From: Saururus chinensis
Lineage: Eukaryota > Streptophyta > Magnoliopsida > Piperales > Saururaceae
Length of the DNA: 64,000 nt
Assembly: GCA_035235625.1 (NCBI GenBank)
Contig: CP141144.1
Span: 43,708,014 to 43,772,013 of the forward strand
Reading direction: 5' to 3'
Shown here: one piece after another, positions 1-12,116 of the stretch
Layout of the letters: each line of letters starts with the position of its first letter
How positions within the stretch are numbered: position 1 is the stretch's first letter
Made by a program: the position numbers and the translations under genes
The notes under the pieces: generated by a model
Database searches by the model: none
Told to the model about the DNA's origin: nothing
What the model saw: the letters and a program-made list of their open reading frames with translations, nothing else

Positions 1-1020
1 CTAATTTCTTTTCAATCTCCTCTCGTCCTGATTTCTCTTCCCTGAAATCGTCCTCTCCTTCTCAACCAAATCGCACTTGCAAATCTCTGCAAGTGCGACT
101 TCCCCTTCATCTATCACCTTACATCCGTTGCTCCTTTCTCTGTTTTCTGGTAATTCATCCCAGAATCGCTGGGTCATAACAGTTCAAGATGAGGAACCAC
201 AAGATTTGTTACAATTATTACGAGGTGCACCCTCTCACCTGGCCTTGTGGAATTCTGGGTTTGAGGAAGGGAATTACATGTCACAATGGGCACATATTAT
301 ACGGAGCGTATGAGGTATAGTCAACTTCGGACCTCCTTGTGGACACATTGGCAAGGTCCTGGACGTCATATAATCATATTACACACAGATGAGAATTTCC
401 AACGGAAGGACCACGAGCCACTAGACAGAGGGGCGGGTTACGAAATTATTGTATATGGAGGGGAGCGATTGATCGTGAAATGGAACATTAACAGTGCTTG
501 CGTTGCACAGGTGATTTAAGTGCAAAGAAAAGGAATTTAACAGTCAAGCCAAATATGACAGAATGTACTTGCTGAACCAAATTATCCATCAGATCATGAG
601 AAACCGTAACACCAGTGGCAGCATTTTAAGCATGGAAGATACCAAAGTTTATAGACCAGGCAACCCCCCCCCCCCCTCATAGCCATGTCCACCTCATAGA
701 CAAACATACACACGCACCATGGTAAATGGTATATCTGCAATAACCAATGTCGAGCCAATGAACCTGACAATTGCATATCTAGGAGTAACCTTGAATAACT
801 TGAGCGCTTGGGAATAACAGGATGGTACTACACAGCCAAATATTTTGGCCACCATCTGATCATGAGCATGTCATCCACAAGCTTAGGATACTTGTAATTG
901 CTCGTGCATGGCTCAGTTTTATCAATTCATACACAGGGCCTGGGGAAGGACCTCGTAGGGAGAACTGGCATAGCAGGCTGTCGAGCATAGGTCATATCGA
1001 AAAAGGAGATTGAAACAAAA
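1..1020. other. Unassigned region with short open frames, no gene recognised
   Basis: Several short plus-strand frames overlap here: 77-313, a 41-codon frame from 189 beginning MRNHKICYNYY, 286-519 and 822-1013. None matches a family I recognise. The frames shift into one another without splice signals, which looks more like a decayed coding sequence than a live gene. A run of about 14 C residues lies near 664-677. I infer nothing about function. Confidence 0.3.
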
Positions 1021-1696
1021 ACTTCCATCTTCACTTATCTAGTTTTTGTCAGAAAAATGAAATTAAATTGAAATAAATTATAACAAGCAAACAGTAACAC
1101 ATCCTCAACTGCAGTGATGCTGTAACAGCTTCAAAAATATGGTCTCTTTCTTTTAGTCCTCTTCTCACATCCAAGCTTTTTTCACCTCGACACATACAAT
1201 TGATAATTTGTGTGAACTAGAAATATTTGAAACTTACATTGATCAAAATGCAGTCTGGTAAAACCTCAACAGAGAACTATTGTCTTGCTACACGTACTAA
1301 TATAAAAATGAGTCACTATTTAGATCAGGATTCATGTAATGTGCAATTCATTGTTCTGTGCAAATTTCCAGGAAGAGCTTAACAGGACAAGATGACTTAT
1401 AGCTAAATCGAAAGAAATTTTACCTCAAAAAGGGCAGCAAATATTAGTTAAAAATATGACATTGACTGAGAAATATCTATAGACACACGGCAAGAGAAAC
1501 ACTTCCACAAAACCCGAGAACCAAAGACATTAGAAGCATGTAATCTTCCAATTAAAAGTGAGACTGTTACAAGCAGACATAGATGGTATGCCAATGACAG
1601 AAAAATAAAAACATAAAATTTTGAAAATTTTTGAATTTAATGTTTCCGTTTCTTTTCTTTTTATATAACTAATACCTTTTTTTTGGCAACAGATAA
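1021..1696. other. AT-rich intergenic sequence
   Basis: No open frame, repeat pair or RNA gene is visible. The right part, roughly 1620-1696, should contain the 3' UTR of the minus-strand VTT-domain gene that follows. Confidence 0.4.
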
Positions 1697-3470
1697 CTAA
1701 TGTCTCTTAGTAGGCCCTTCTTTTTTCTTTGAGGTGGACTCGTGGGAATTCAGCTCCCCAGCTGTAGTGATCTCAGAAGAATACTTCTTGATCCTCAAGG
1801 AAATCAAAATGCTGGATGCGATTCCAAGTAAAGGAAAGATGTAAGACAAAATCTGAGATTTATGAGAACCAGTGGTAGAAGCTACAGCAGCACTGGCCAG
1901 GCTGCCAATAGAAATGTTTTGCAGGATCATGGGAAGACACCCAATAACTGTAGGGAAGAGGAAGTCGACAAGAAATCGCACTTTAGTTGCAGCTAAGGCA
2001 TAATTTATGACATAAGAAGGTAACGGAGAAAAACGAGCTAGAAGCACAAATTTCCAGCCATCCCGTTCAACTCCTCTTGAAACAAGATGAAAGTATTTGC
2101 TTCTTTGAGCCCACTCCATGGCTGAACTTGAGCTCCTAAAAACAACCCTGGACGAAGATAACAGAGAAATTAATCTTTGAAAAAGTCACAGCAAATTGTA
2201 CTTCTTAGATTCTATATTAATGAACTACAATCTATAATGACAAAAAATGCATAAACTCCACATTGTTTTATCATATTAAAATATCACAAAACTATTCACG
2301 CATCTGCATATGATCCATTATAAAGTTTTACATGATGCTGCATAAACTATCAATCCAGAATCCGAATAGGTAATACAGCGATCCAACATCTAAGATAGTG
2401 AGGATACCTTACATGTGACTATTATTTGTTTTAATAAATATGAAAATGAAATTAATATAGAAACCGATCTAATATTTAATTATGAAAACATTAATCCATA
2501 CAAAAGAAGCTGGACAAGAAAAATGCTTATTCAATTCAACTACGATCAAGGAAATATTGAATCCAATGACCATTTATTAACACCATTTTAACAGTACAGT
2601 GATGAACCCAAGACTCCAGCTGGAAGCAATCTGTGGCCAAAACAATGGCTGAACATCTGATAGGAGACAATCAAAATCAAATAGAGTTCCAAAGTCTTAG
2701 AACACCCTTTGAAGTCTGAAACTTTCAGCTAGTTAGTGCCTAATGGTTCAACGTTAGTTTCCAAATGGAACTCAATCTCCATAAATTTTCAAGTTCAAAT
2801 GGAAAAACAATAAACACCCATTTTTCTCCGACACATCAACCATCCAAAGAACTCCGATCACATGGAAATTAATAATATAAACTCCACAATCAATCCCGTT
2901 CTCGTAGGTTTCATAAATTCCAAAATCGATCCAATTCTCAAAGTCTTACAAAAGTAACAACTCTATAGAAAGCTTCAATACCCACAGCTCCACACCATCA
3001 ATGATCCACTTTACCTTACACTCGATTAAAAATACCCATTTCTCCCCTACCCAGTTTCAGAAGTAACCAAATTCAAATTAAAAAAAAATGGAGAGAAAGA
3101 AAAAGATCTCTAACCTGCCAATCCAGAAGGATAGGGAGGCGCCGAGCATCTTGGCCGAGAATACACAAGCGACAGCGGGGAGGAAGCCGAAGAGAAGCGA
3201 CGCGCCGGCCTCGAAGAAGATGGCGTAGGGGAGGCACAGCGCCAGTGTCACCGTGTGGGCTGCCACATACGCCGGGATCGCCCACGGCCCCAGTCTCTGC
3301 GACATTTCTTCGAGCATCCGCAGCGCAGTGTCCTTGTCCCACCCGTATTGCTTGCCCATGACCCTGAGCGCCGCCAGCACCGCCACCACGACAGCGAGGG
3401 TCGTGAGCCGGCCTATCGACGGCATTATCCACCCCGGATAGTTCGGCTCACGGATGGCGTTTGCCGACAA
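1697..3470 (-). CDS. TVP38/TMEM64-family (VTT / SNARE-associated Golgi) membrane protein
   Basis: This two-exon gene codes for about 268 residues. Exon 1 is 3470-3115 and exon 2 is 2147-1697, stop included. The minus-strand junction GGCAG|GTTAG to CCAG|GGTTG keeps frame and yields IGRVVFRSSSS. Start: the first methionine (MSANAIREPN) precedes a second one at MPSIGRLTT, so either could be used. Features in order are an N-terminal membrane segment (TTLAVVVAVLAAL), a second hydrophobic stretch around AHTVTLALCLPYAIFF, the family signature GASLLFGFLPAV leading to GASLSFWIGR, then ERDGWKFVLLARFSPLPSY, the most conserved VTT motif, and two more membrane segments. The tail is basic and ends KKKEGPTKRH. 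VTT-domain proteins are multispanning proteins of the ER, Golgi or plastid and are linked to lipid scrambling and membrane homeostasis. The exact role of this one is not known from sequence. Exon 1 is strikingly GC-rich compared with exon 2. Confidence 0.9.
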
Positions 3471-4679
3471 GCCGGCAGCGAGTCGGAGGCTGGTGAGGAG
3501 ACGCCGAGTGCGGATGTGGGGGCCTCGCGGTGGAAGAAAATGGTGGAGCTCCGAGTCAGCATCTTGACTCGGTCAGGGCAGGCCCAATTGCCCAAATCTT
3601 GGACGAAGGAAAATGGACTTAGGTGGGCTGACACTGAGGCCCAAATTAGTGAGATTGCTAGTTTGGACTCAAAGGGTGCTGCTGGCAAATTCTTCAAAGG
3701 CCCATGAAGGGTCTACCATGCCAAGAGCATGAGCATGCAAGACATCAACAAGAAAACTTGGTAGATGAAAAATGATCGACACAAAAATTAGCTAACGTGA
3801 CAACAGCCTTGTTCGCTTCCCCTTGGTGTGATTAATAGAAATTTTGGATCAACTGAGTCACTCCATTTTCTCTAGCTAGGGTATTTTGGAAAATGCTTTT
3901 GCTGCATTAAGTTTCATTATTGATGGGCTAAGTCAGTGTCTTGGTAAATGGGTTCCACATTATAATATCATGATTCTTTTTTTATAGCATAACGCTTACC
4001 TATTAGTAGTATCAACCTGCAAGCAAATATTCTACCAATCATACCCTTTATATACACTTATAATTACTATTAATAAGAGCCCAACTCCCGTGCATTAGCA
4101 TGAACCTAAGCATCTTATCTTATCGGATTTCATTTTTAAGGTGGACATTACTTGGGGCAGATAAGTTGCCTACCCCTTACGTCGTCGAATCTCAAATATC
4201 AATCCAATAGCCCATAATGCTCAAGTTCACACCGATGCACATCAACTTAGGCTCATACTTAACTTTTGTCTATACTCATCGTATATTCATCTCATTGTAA
4301 CCATAGTTTCCAATGTTCTCTAATGACCGGTTCCAACGGCCTTAACTCTTCAAAAAACCAAGGAAATAGATCATAGGCTGATGCAAGAGTATAAGTGGCA
4401 TAAATGGTGAAGTGCTGCCATGGGAAGGAAAATGACTTAAAAAGGCCTTTTAAACTAGAACTCTCCTCATGAAGAGGGTTAAATTTCAAAAATTATTTTA
4501 AAATGATGACATTTTACATAGTTATGTAAGATATTTGATCAAAATATCTTCTTTCTCATGTAAAGACAAAAATTATAGGCCTTCTCTTTCTAAGAACCCT
4601 AATTTTTTACTTAATATATCAGCAATATCCGTGTGTGCCTTTTCTCGATGATAAAAATTTCTCACAGGCCTACTATATA
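3471..4679. other. Intergenic: promoter side of the VTT gene, then AT-rich DNA
   Basis: The first 250 bases continue the GC-rich stretch of exon 1 and should hold the 5' UTR and promoter of the minus-strand VTT gene. The antisense frames 3255-3707 and 3425-3697 overlap this high-GC patch and look like compositional by-products. From about 3800 to 4679 I see only AT-rich sequence with no coding or repeat signal. Confidence 0.4.
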
Positions 4680-5854
4680 TACTACAAAAAAAAATTATTA
4701 ATAGGAGTTTTAAAACCCTCGCTACAAGTCTCAAAACCACCACTAAAATTTTTAATAGCAGTTTTAAAATTGCCGCTAAAAAGAACCCTACAAAAAAATT
4801 TTATGGGGAACTTAGCTGCAATTTTATAAGTTACCGCTACAAAATAGACCTTTAGCGGCAACTCTAACAACCACCAATTTTGATAGCCGTCATTAAATAT
4901 TTTTAGCGGCAACTTTCAAAACCGTCGCTAAAAATAATTATTTGTTTATACAAAATTTTATTTAATTTTTGTTTAATCACCTTTACTTTCTGCATTCTCA
5001 TATTCACAACATAATATATTCTCAAATACACCTTTCATCCATTTGAACTTCATATTTATGCAACCTCAAACAAAAATATAAATCTTATAATAACAAAAAT
5101 TATTTAAATCAAGTATCTAATATATTAAGTATTGAAAAAGAAGTTTGTCAAATATAATAGTTCCAATTGTTTACAATATCTAAGTACAAATTGTAAGATT
5201 ATTTAATATAAATAAAGAATAAAAAGTCTTCAATAAGACTTGATCCTTTGGTGCATCTTGACAATTTAGAATCATTCACCGTTAACCTACACAAAATTAA
5301 AATAAAACAAAGTTAGCATATAGAATTATTATACTATAAAAAAACATAACTATATTTTAGAGATAACTTTTTATGCTTTTACCCAGAACGAAACATGCAT
5401 ATTCACCCAAAGACACACAAAGAGAAAGGGAAGGAACCTTTATACGTGCAGAGGTCTGCCATGTAATCATCTGATATTTACAGTGAAGACATAAATTTCA
5501 GCTCAATCACAAGTTGGGAAATAGAAAATCAGTTTATAGACCATTTTAAACTATAGCAATGGCAAAAGAGCAACTCAGAACAGAACAAGAATCTTACTAC
5601 ATTACTGATGGAAGATCTGATTGACAGCTTGTAGATGTTTCCATTAAGGGTAAGAAGTGACAAAAATTGGGCTCAAATTTATTCACTACATGAGGACGAG
5701 GAACTAGCCTCCACACATAGGATATCAGTGAAGGACAGTGTGTTTAGCAGCAAAAAAATACATATCACCTCATCAAAATGATAAGACTAGAAATTATTCA
5801 ACCAACTTAAGTGAAAAAAAAAAAAAATCAAAATCTGTGCAAAAGCACATTTCA

Positions 5855-6086
5855 CCTCATCACTCAGACTATATTGGCTTTGTTGAGTCTTCAACTGGAA
5901 GTAAAGATAGCCTGTGTAACCAACAAGCATAATGCAGCTGCTAAACCTCAAAAGTGATAGCTCAGATTCCCACTCTTGCACCTCTGAACGTGTGAAATGA
6001 AGCACTGCTAGAAACATTATTCCCATCACAGCCATTAGCAGCAATCCCGAATTGACAATTGCAGCTGCCAGTTTGGGAGGTAGCAA
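5855..6086 (-). pseudogene. Fragment of vacuolar cation/H+ exchanger (CAX) gene
   Basis: An open minus-strand stretch of about 77 codons reads NSGLLLMAVMGIMF, then AVLHFTRSEVQ, LSRF-like LLRFSSCIMLV and GYLYFQLKTQQSQYS. Plant CAX Ca2+/H+ antiporters have closely matching text in the region between their two cation-exchange repeats (NSGLLLMAVMG..FPAVLH, ELALSRFSSCIMLVAY..YLFFQLKS). Only this segment of the roughly 450-residue protein is present. Both halves of the transporter core are missing, so no function is possible. The fragment lies inside the CACTA element near its left end, on the same strand as the APH1 exons. Substitutions at otherwise constant positions (for example L for P after MF) point to relaxed selection after capture. 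Confidence 0.8.
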
Positions 6087-6351
6087 ACTATATTACCATG
6101 AAGCCTCTATTGATTAATTACAAGACTGGACACAAGACATGGCATAGAGAGGAATAAAAGAACAAGGTGACTGCAAACCAAAAAACACAAACTCACAAAA
6201 CTTCCATGTTAGCACTTTCATAAGGTACAAGTGCAAAAAGAAAAGAATCAAAAGGTAAACTCCTAGCACTATCTAAAGATGATTATTTAGTTCAAGTTAA
6301 GCATGTATGGTTTTATCGACTGAGTATTGTAAAGAAGAATGAGTAAAAGCA

Positions 6352-6520
6352 CCTCATCAAAATCATCTTCATTTGACTCATCCTCGTCGGAATCATCATC
6401 ATCACCTCCATCTTCAACTAGCTTTTTTTTTTTACTTGGTCTTACTTGAGCTTTCAACTTTGCAGATGAAGGTTCAGGTTTAGCTGCATTTGCCTTGTTA
6501 GCTGAAGGCTTAGGTTGCAC
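6352..6520 (-). pseudogene. Exon fragment of a Lys/Pro-rich acidic nuclear-type protein
   Basis: An open minus-strand stretch of about 56 residues has a KP/AKPEPS-rich basic half followed by DDDDSDEDESNEDD. It ends at a good splice donor (GATGAG|GTGCTT). The layout, a basic AKP linker followed by an acidic Asp/Glu/Ser run, resembles the middle of plant HD2-type nucleolar histone deacetylases or other nucleoplasmin-like chaperones. Low complexity prevents a firm family call. It sits inside the CACTA element between the CAX and APH1 fragments, on the same strand as both. Confidence 0.45.
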
Positions 6521-6940
6521 TTATTAGCCTTTGGCCTCCCTGCTCAAATGAGATATTAAGAGACTTTATTAGAGTCGACATATCCCATGTATGTTAGATA
6601 TTAACCGCATGTCAAAGGCAGTAGATTCATTAACTTAGCAAGTCAGCATTAAGTTTTCATTACTCTTAACTTAAAGGAGATACTCACATATGTGCCAATC
6701 TTGTCTTTTAAAGCAAGGTCGTCATCCATTAAAATCTGAACAACATCTTTCACAGACTAGAATTTTGCAAAACATGAACCAAAAATTTATATAAAACAAA
6801 AGCTCCTCCGAGATCTACCAGAACAAACATCATACTATATACAATCAATTTTATGCAGCCAGTAGCATATATATATATATATATATATATAAAGGACTAG
6901 AACATTACCCATAATGTGTGAGAGAGAAAGATAGATGTTG

Positions 6941-7491
6941 TAAGACCCCAAGTGCTCTCTACCTTTCTCAAGTTATGCTAATGATTCATAAAAATGCAGT
7001 TACACTTGATTATCAGTCCACATTCAACTTTCAGTGACAACATTTTTGTTTTTTAATATAGAAAAGAAATCATCTTAAACAAGTACATTTTCAGAGATTA
7101 AAAAATATAACGTGTAGCTAAACTTCTATATAAGCTCTCAATTCTAAAGTATGAAAATGATCTGACCATAGAAAGTACCAGAATTTTCATACCGCAAAGG
7201 AGGTGGACCTGACTGAACAAAGAACTAGTAAACAGAGAGGTGAATAAATATCTCAATTTACCACAAAAGTCCTGTTTACATATGCATTTCCCAGTCCACA
7301 GTTAAAATAAATGAATACATTCAAAAAATGCTCACTAATAGTACCCTCAAGACCCCAAATGCTCTCTGCCTTTCTCAAGTTATGCCAATGATTCAGAAAA
7401 AAAATACAAGGTACATTTTCAGAGATTAAAAAATATAACAAGGTGTAGCTAAACTTCTATATATGCTCTCAGTTCTAAAGTATGAAAGTAC
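6941..7491. repeat. Direct duplication within the CACTA interior
   Basis: The sequence at about 6941-7165 (starting aagaccccaagtgctctc) recurs at about 7349-7491 (aagaccccaaatgctctc). The shared features run in the same order: ctttctcaagttatg, cattttcagagattaaaa, tagctaaacttctatata and ttctaaagtatgaaa. The second copy is shorter by an internal deletion of about 80 bases. The copies differ at several positions, so the duplication is not recent. Confidence 0.75.
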
Positions 7492-7734
7492 TTATAACAA
7501 GTATAAGTGGCTCATTTGACATAAACCCAAGAGCCAAATGACAAAAATATCAATGCTAAAACTACATATAGCATTCATATCAATGTGTGCAGTGAGAAAT
7601 TCGTGCTAAGTTGGACAATAAAGCAACATACTATAGATCAACATGCGTTTTTTCCAACAGAAAAAAAAAACATGAAACAAATGTACAGTGAGCAAAGAGC
7701 CTCGGTACTTACCACAGACAAGGAAAAATGGCAT

Positions 7735-8435
7735 GATTGAACACTTTGCCTACATAAAATGTTGCTGGGCCAAATGCAGGGGTTAAGATGCTCAGACAGA
7801 AAAAAACTGCATCAGTCACAGCATGACCCAAACCACCAGCTGCATATCACAAACTCAAAGATAACACAAGTATGCCAGATTTAAAGGAAAGGCTTTGGGA
7901 TATAAAAAGCTAAGCCTCACAACTAATTAGAGAAAACAAACATATGCCATTGACTTTAAGCTGGTTCTGGAAAGATAGTAGGCAACCACAAAAGCCTTTC
8001 AAAGCTTACCAAGAACAATTTGCACTCTGTCTGTCAGATAGAGGCGAGGATTTGAAATTCTAACAGCAAATGCCTCCAACATCTCTTCCAGCATCCTACG
8101 CTAGAACCATGCAATCAATTTTCGAAAACAACATACAAAAGATACAAAAAATCATACAGAGTGGAATATTTAATCTTTTCTGAAGGAAGCTTGAAAATTT
8201 CACCCTCTCGCTAACCCTCGCTGATTTTTAAGATTGACTAGCATGCAACTAACAATGTTCTGCTCTTCTTAATGACTAGCATGCAACTAACAATGTTCTG
8301 CTCTTCTTAATGACTAGCATGCAGAAATCAGAATATTAACTTACTTGTAGATCTTCCAAAAGACAACCCGCAGACCTTCTTGTAAATCAACAGATGTGAT
8401 CCGCAAGATTTCATAGAGCCACCATGAAGCAGATT
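7735..8435 (-). pseudogene. Three exons of APH1 (gamma-secretase subunit) gene
   Basis: Minus-strand exons are separated by GT-AG introns. At about 8430-8345, [12 protein letters not shown] then [13 protein letters not shown] is followed by the donor GTAAG. At about 8096-8010 the text is MLEEMLEAFAVRIS then PRLYLTDRVQIVL. At 7839-7740 it is [14 protein letters not shown] then [14 protein letters not shown]. These match the central APH1 sequence in order, including the GxxxG-like GGLGHAV stretch and [10 protein letters not shown]1 is the multispanning scaffold of the gamma-secretase complex (with presenilin, nicastrin and PEN-2) in ER and endosomal membranes. The first two membrane segments, all C-terminal segments and any start codon are absent. 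Retained introns show the piece was copied at DNA level. It lies inside the CACTA element. Confidence 0.82.
8235..8323. repeat. 38-bp tandem repeat, 2.3 copies
   Basis: The unit beginning tgactagcatgcaactaac is present at 8235-8272 and 8273-8310 with no difference I can see, and the first 13 bases follow as a third partial copy. It lies in the intron-like space between two APH1 exon fragments. Near identity suggests a recent slippage event. Confidence 0.85.
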
Positions 8436-9700
8436 TTAAAAGAAGAAACCCCCTCCAAAGTGAAGAGAGAAAAATCAAGCTCACCAGCCATAACAAAGTG
8501 CTGCACTCATCAATTACATGTCACCATCATAAATTCTCAAACTTGCAATACGATTTGAGTTACATTACACTTGTAAATATATGATGTTAATAGCATATAG
8601 CTAGCAAAATGTAGATAAAAAAAGGAACTTACAATTAATAACCGGTAAACACATACTTAGCTGAAAAAGGAAAAAGTAACTGTTTGAAAAAAGGTATGAA
8701 TGCAGCTATTTCTTCAGCTCCAGGTTCACAATCATAATTTCCATGAAAATATTGCCAAATCAACACATTTGCATAATTAAGTAAGAAAGAGCAGTTCAAT
8801 GCATGAAGATGGCAGACCAATTAAAGAGAGATTGGGCCAAGTTCTATTCAATGAAACCAAAATCTTTAACAGACTGTTGAAATGCCAGACAGTGCTAACA
8901 TAAGGTGGGAAGCCAAGAATGGAGGATAAAATGGAAACAGCAATCAAATATAAAGAGACGAAAATCAATGAGGCCAAGATGTTTGACTTGCATAAGAAAT
9001 AGCAGACAATAATTATTATCATAATTAAAATCCAAGAGAAAATTACTCTGCTAAGAAGAACTAGAAGATAAAGTTGAATAACAGAAAGAAGCAGCTGCAG
9101 TTCACATCCAACTGGTAACGAACTAAATTAGGGGTTCTTCTCAATGCTGCCATGGGTCAATGAATTAAATATGGGGCTATGCTATCAGAAAACCTGTATC
9201 GTTATGTCTATGAGGCAAGAAACTAAAAGCTCCAATAATACAATCGGGTTCTGTCCCTCTGGTGACAATTTTACCAAAGTTTCCCGGGGTTAACTATCCA
9301 TCTACCTCAGTATATCACCCTCGATAAATTCATAACGAAGGTGGCGCAAGGGTAATATCTTTGACCAATTTTTTCTATTGCTTCCATTTGCTAGTTGGTG
9401 ATCTGGTATGTAGGACTTTGTGTTTTCATGTATGTGTTTCTAGGGTTAAGAAAGAAGAATGGGCAACTATTCTTGCTGCAACAAGCAGAAGGTCAAAAGG
9501 GGGCTCTGGTCACCGGAGAAAGATTAGAATCGTACAATATTAAAACAAAACAGAACAGAACATATTTAATCAATATGAATCAAACAAAACACAAATCAAA
9601 ATTGGAGTTCACGGAACATTACAGAATATATTTAATCAAAACAGAACAGAACAAAACGTAGATCAAAAGAATGCAAATCAAAACAAAACATATATTTAAA
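8436..9700. other. CACTA interior without recognised exons
   Basis: Short minus-strand frames at 8635-8820 and 8777-9022 are hydrophobic but match nothing I know. The stretch 9540-9720 is a degenerate A/C-rich repeat built from aaaacagaacagaac-like units and is not coding. Confidence 0.4.
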
Positions 9701-10454
9701 AAAATCCAACCAAAAGTTCACGAGATAAATTAGAAAACAAAACAAAATAAATCCAAAATACAGATACAAAGCATACCGATTGAAGCCTTCAAGTCAAGAA
9801 CAACACTCGATCCAGCAAATTCCAGCGGAAAGGATTATGATTTTGCAAATAAAGAATGCGCTAAACAATTAGCAGGATATAATCCCGCCTTTACAAAATT
9901 TTTGCAGGGTTCCTCTGCAGCGGCGGAATCCACCTCTCTCGCACCAATCAGCAAACTGCAGCGGCAGTTTCTGGGCTTTCTCCCTCAATCTCCTCTCGTC
10001 GTCTCTCGCTGAGCACAACTCTGCGGCAGATGTAGCAGCGACTTACTTAATCCCCGCGAATTGAAAGACGCAATTGTACATTTAAGTGATTTTAGCGGGG
10101 CGCAACGTTAAACCCCCCGCTATAAAACCCTTTTAACGGGTAACTTTTTAAGCCCTCACTAAAACGTCCCCTTTAAAGGGTTTTGATTTTGTAGTGATAA
10201 TATGAAGAATCAACTTAAGTCCTTAAAAATAAAAAGATATCTGGATCTACATGCCTATAAATCAGGACCAGACATCAAGGTAAATTGCTGAAATTAGGCA
10301 TATAAAGGTGAACCAAATAGACAAGCTTCACTCATTAGTCAACAGATAATTACAAAAGCTTCCTCCTCCCCAACATAATTATAAACTAAAGAGAACAGGA
10401 AAGTTCGAGGTGGCATGAATATGGTGACAAACTTATTCCCAATAGTAAAAATCA

Positions 10455-12116
10455 TATATAAAACTAGCCTTGTCAAAGCGCTTTCTGGCTTCCTGCATCA
10501 ATAAAATTCGTTACAGTACAGCAACTGAATCAGAATATGCCAAAACAAATTGCAAGTAGTTCAGATGATTAACACAGTAAACTGCTATTTCCCATTTGGT
10601 ATGAGTAATAAAATGAATAATTCAAAAAGCTGCAACATGATTAGAATGCCAAGTTCAAATACTACACCTTGACTTCATGCAAATCCAGGTTCACAAATTG
10701 CAGCAGTCTGACATTCAATATGTGTTCAACCTGGAACGACATGTAGGCAACACATTGCCAGCTTAGCATATATATCTTGTACATTTTTACTCAATACAAA
10801 ATTTAACCCACTTATGAAAAATGACAATACAAAATGCCTTTCTATTAACAACCGAATATATCAATCTTATAGCCTACATAACAAGTTACCCATATTGGAA
10901 AAATTAAAGATGGATTGCCAAATCCATAACTGGGAGCGCAAAATTTCCTTGTATGTGCCTATTTCTCTCAAAGCAATTCTAAATTTGGTCACAAAAGGTC
11001 CTAAGGAAACAGTAAAAGGTACCATATAAAACTAGAACCAATTGGTATGCACCCTTTTCGGTATATACAAGGCATTAGAAAAATGAGTTAAACGACTATC
11101 ATTTAGTAGCCAAAATTCAAAAGCATAAATAAGATTTAGGCATAACAAATAAAATGTTGCAATTCAAAAATAAATTTACAAAAGAAACAGTATCATATGT
11201 CCACGGATATTAGCTCAACTTCACATAGGGTCATATTTGTCTAATGCACATACTTGTATGAACAGATAGCTTCTGTATTAACTTGGTCTACTCTGAAGCT
11301 CTAGTTCTTTTGTTTATGAATACTAAATTATTTATTAAAGGTTGAATATTGTTGAGTCCTGTTCATGGATGGTGTAGTACTTTTCAATACCAAGTCATAT
11401 TTTGCACACAATAACATTACGGAAAAATTACTCTCTGAATACTGTGCTCCCGCAATGCAGGGCTATGGCATTTGCAGAATGCGCTGGCAGGCCTAACATG
11501 GGTGGAAGCCAGCAGGGTGGAGCCAGTGGCATAGAGGGGGTGGGAAAATCTCCTGCCTCCTTGTTTTGCAGACTTTTCCTGACGGACTGTCAAGGGGAAA
11601 AGGGGAAGGGGAGAAAGATGATCTGACAATAAGACTGAAGACACAGAACCATGAACCATCACGAACTCAACATTGGGAGTCATCTATCATACAGGACCAT
11701 AATATATATATTTACTTTTCTATCCCAGACAAAAACGTTTCTTGTTTTTTGATAACATAACCTTCTTCAATGGACATGAAAATGGTCTACAACAGAGCTG
11801 GGTTGACGATGATAACAACTTACTATTCTAAAAATGCCTTGAGGACAAAAAGAGATAATAGATTCACAAATTCTCTTAAATTAGATTTTGTGTAATAGGA
11901 AGGTCTAGCACATTGTGAAATAAATACTATAAATTCAGCTTGTACTGTCAAATGAAAATAATTACAATTGTTAAATACTTAAACAAATGCATACACACAA
12001 ATACAAACTACTTACCACCAAAAGCCACACTCATGGGGTCATTAAGACTGCCGCCGAATGTTTCAAGAGCACTAACAAAGGTAATGTCCCCATCATACGC
12101 CTCTCCAAGTCCCTCT
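10455..12116 (-). pseudogene. Exons of a BAR-domain ARF-GAP (AGD1/AGD3, ACAP-like) gene
   Basis: Three minus-strand exons with correct splice borders are visible. The piece at 12116-12016 reads EGLGEAYDGDITF then SALETFGGSLNDP and MSVAFGG. The piece at 10730-10668 (21 codons) reads VEHILNVRLLQF then VNLDLHEVK. The piece from 10492 down to about 10455 reads EARKRFDKASFIYD. They match consecutive N-terminal BAR-domain exons of the plant ARF-GAPs with BAR, PH, GAP and ankyrin domains (AGD1-AGD4; AGD3 is VAN3/SCARFACE). These proteins act on trans-Golgi membranes. The exon between GG and VEH was not found, nor were the PH, GAP or ankyrin parts. The CACTA element begins immediately downstream at 10196. 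It may have cut the fragment, or the host element of this fragment may end there. Confidence 0.8.
11130..12010. other. Intron-like spacer of the AGD fragment
   Basis: No exon is recognised between the AGD pieces here. Opposed short frames at 11402-11626 (plus) and 11417-11683 (minus) overlap a locally GC-richer patch and show no family resemblance. Confidence 0.35.

Larger units (their letters stand above)
4680..10196. mobile_element. CACTA-type DNA transposon, non-autonomous, carrying host gene fragments
   Basis: The left end reads tACTACAAAAA and the right end, reversed, reads CACTACAAAATC, the CACTA terminal signature. The first base of the left terminus is T instead of C. Both ends are flanked by ATA (4677-4679 and 10197-10199), matching the 3-bp duplication made by CACTA transposases. 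Both subterminal regions contain short motifs in opposing orientations, tagcggcaactt / cgtcgctaaa on the left (4740-4935) and gcgggg / ccccgct on the right (10085-10165), as in CACTA subterminal repeats. No transposase frame is visible in the 5.5 kb. The interior holds minus-strand exons of at least two host genes (CAX-like, APH1) and perhaps a third. The region 9700-10060, with GC-rich pyrimidine blocks, may be a captured promoter or 5' UTR. This is best read as a Pack-CACTA mobilised in trans. Confidence 0.75.

Noticed and set aside
3255-3707. 150-codon plus-strand frame
   Set aside because: It is antisense to exon 1 of the VTT-domain gene.
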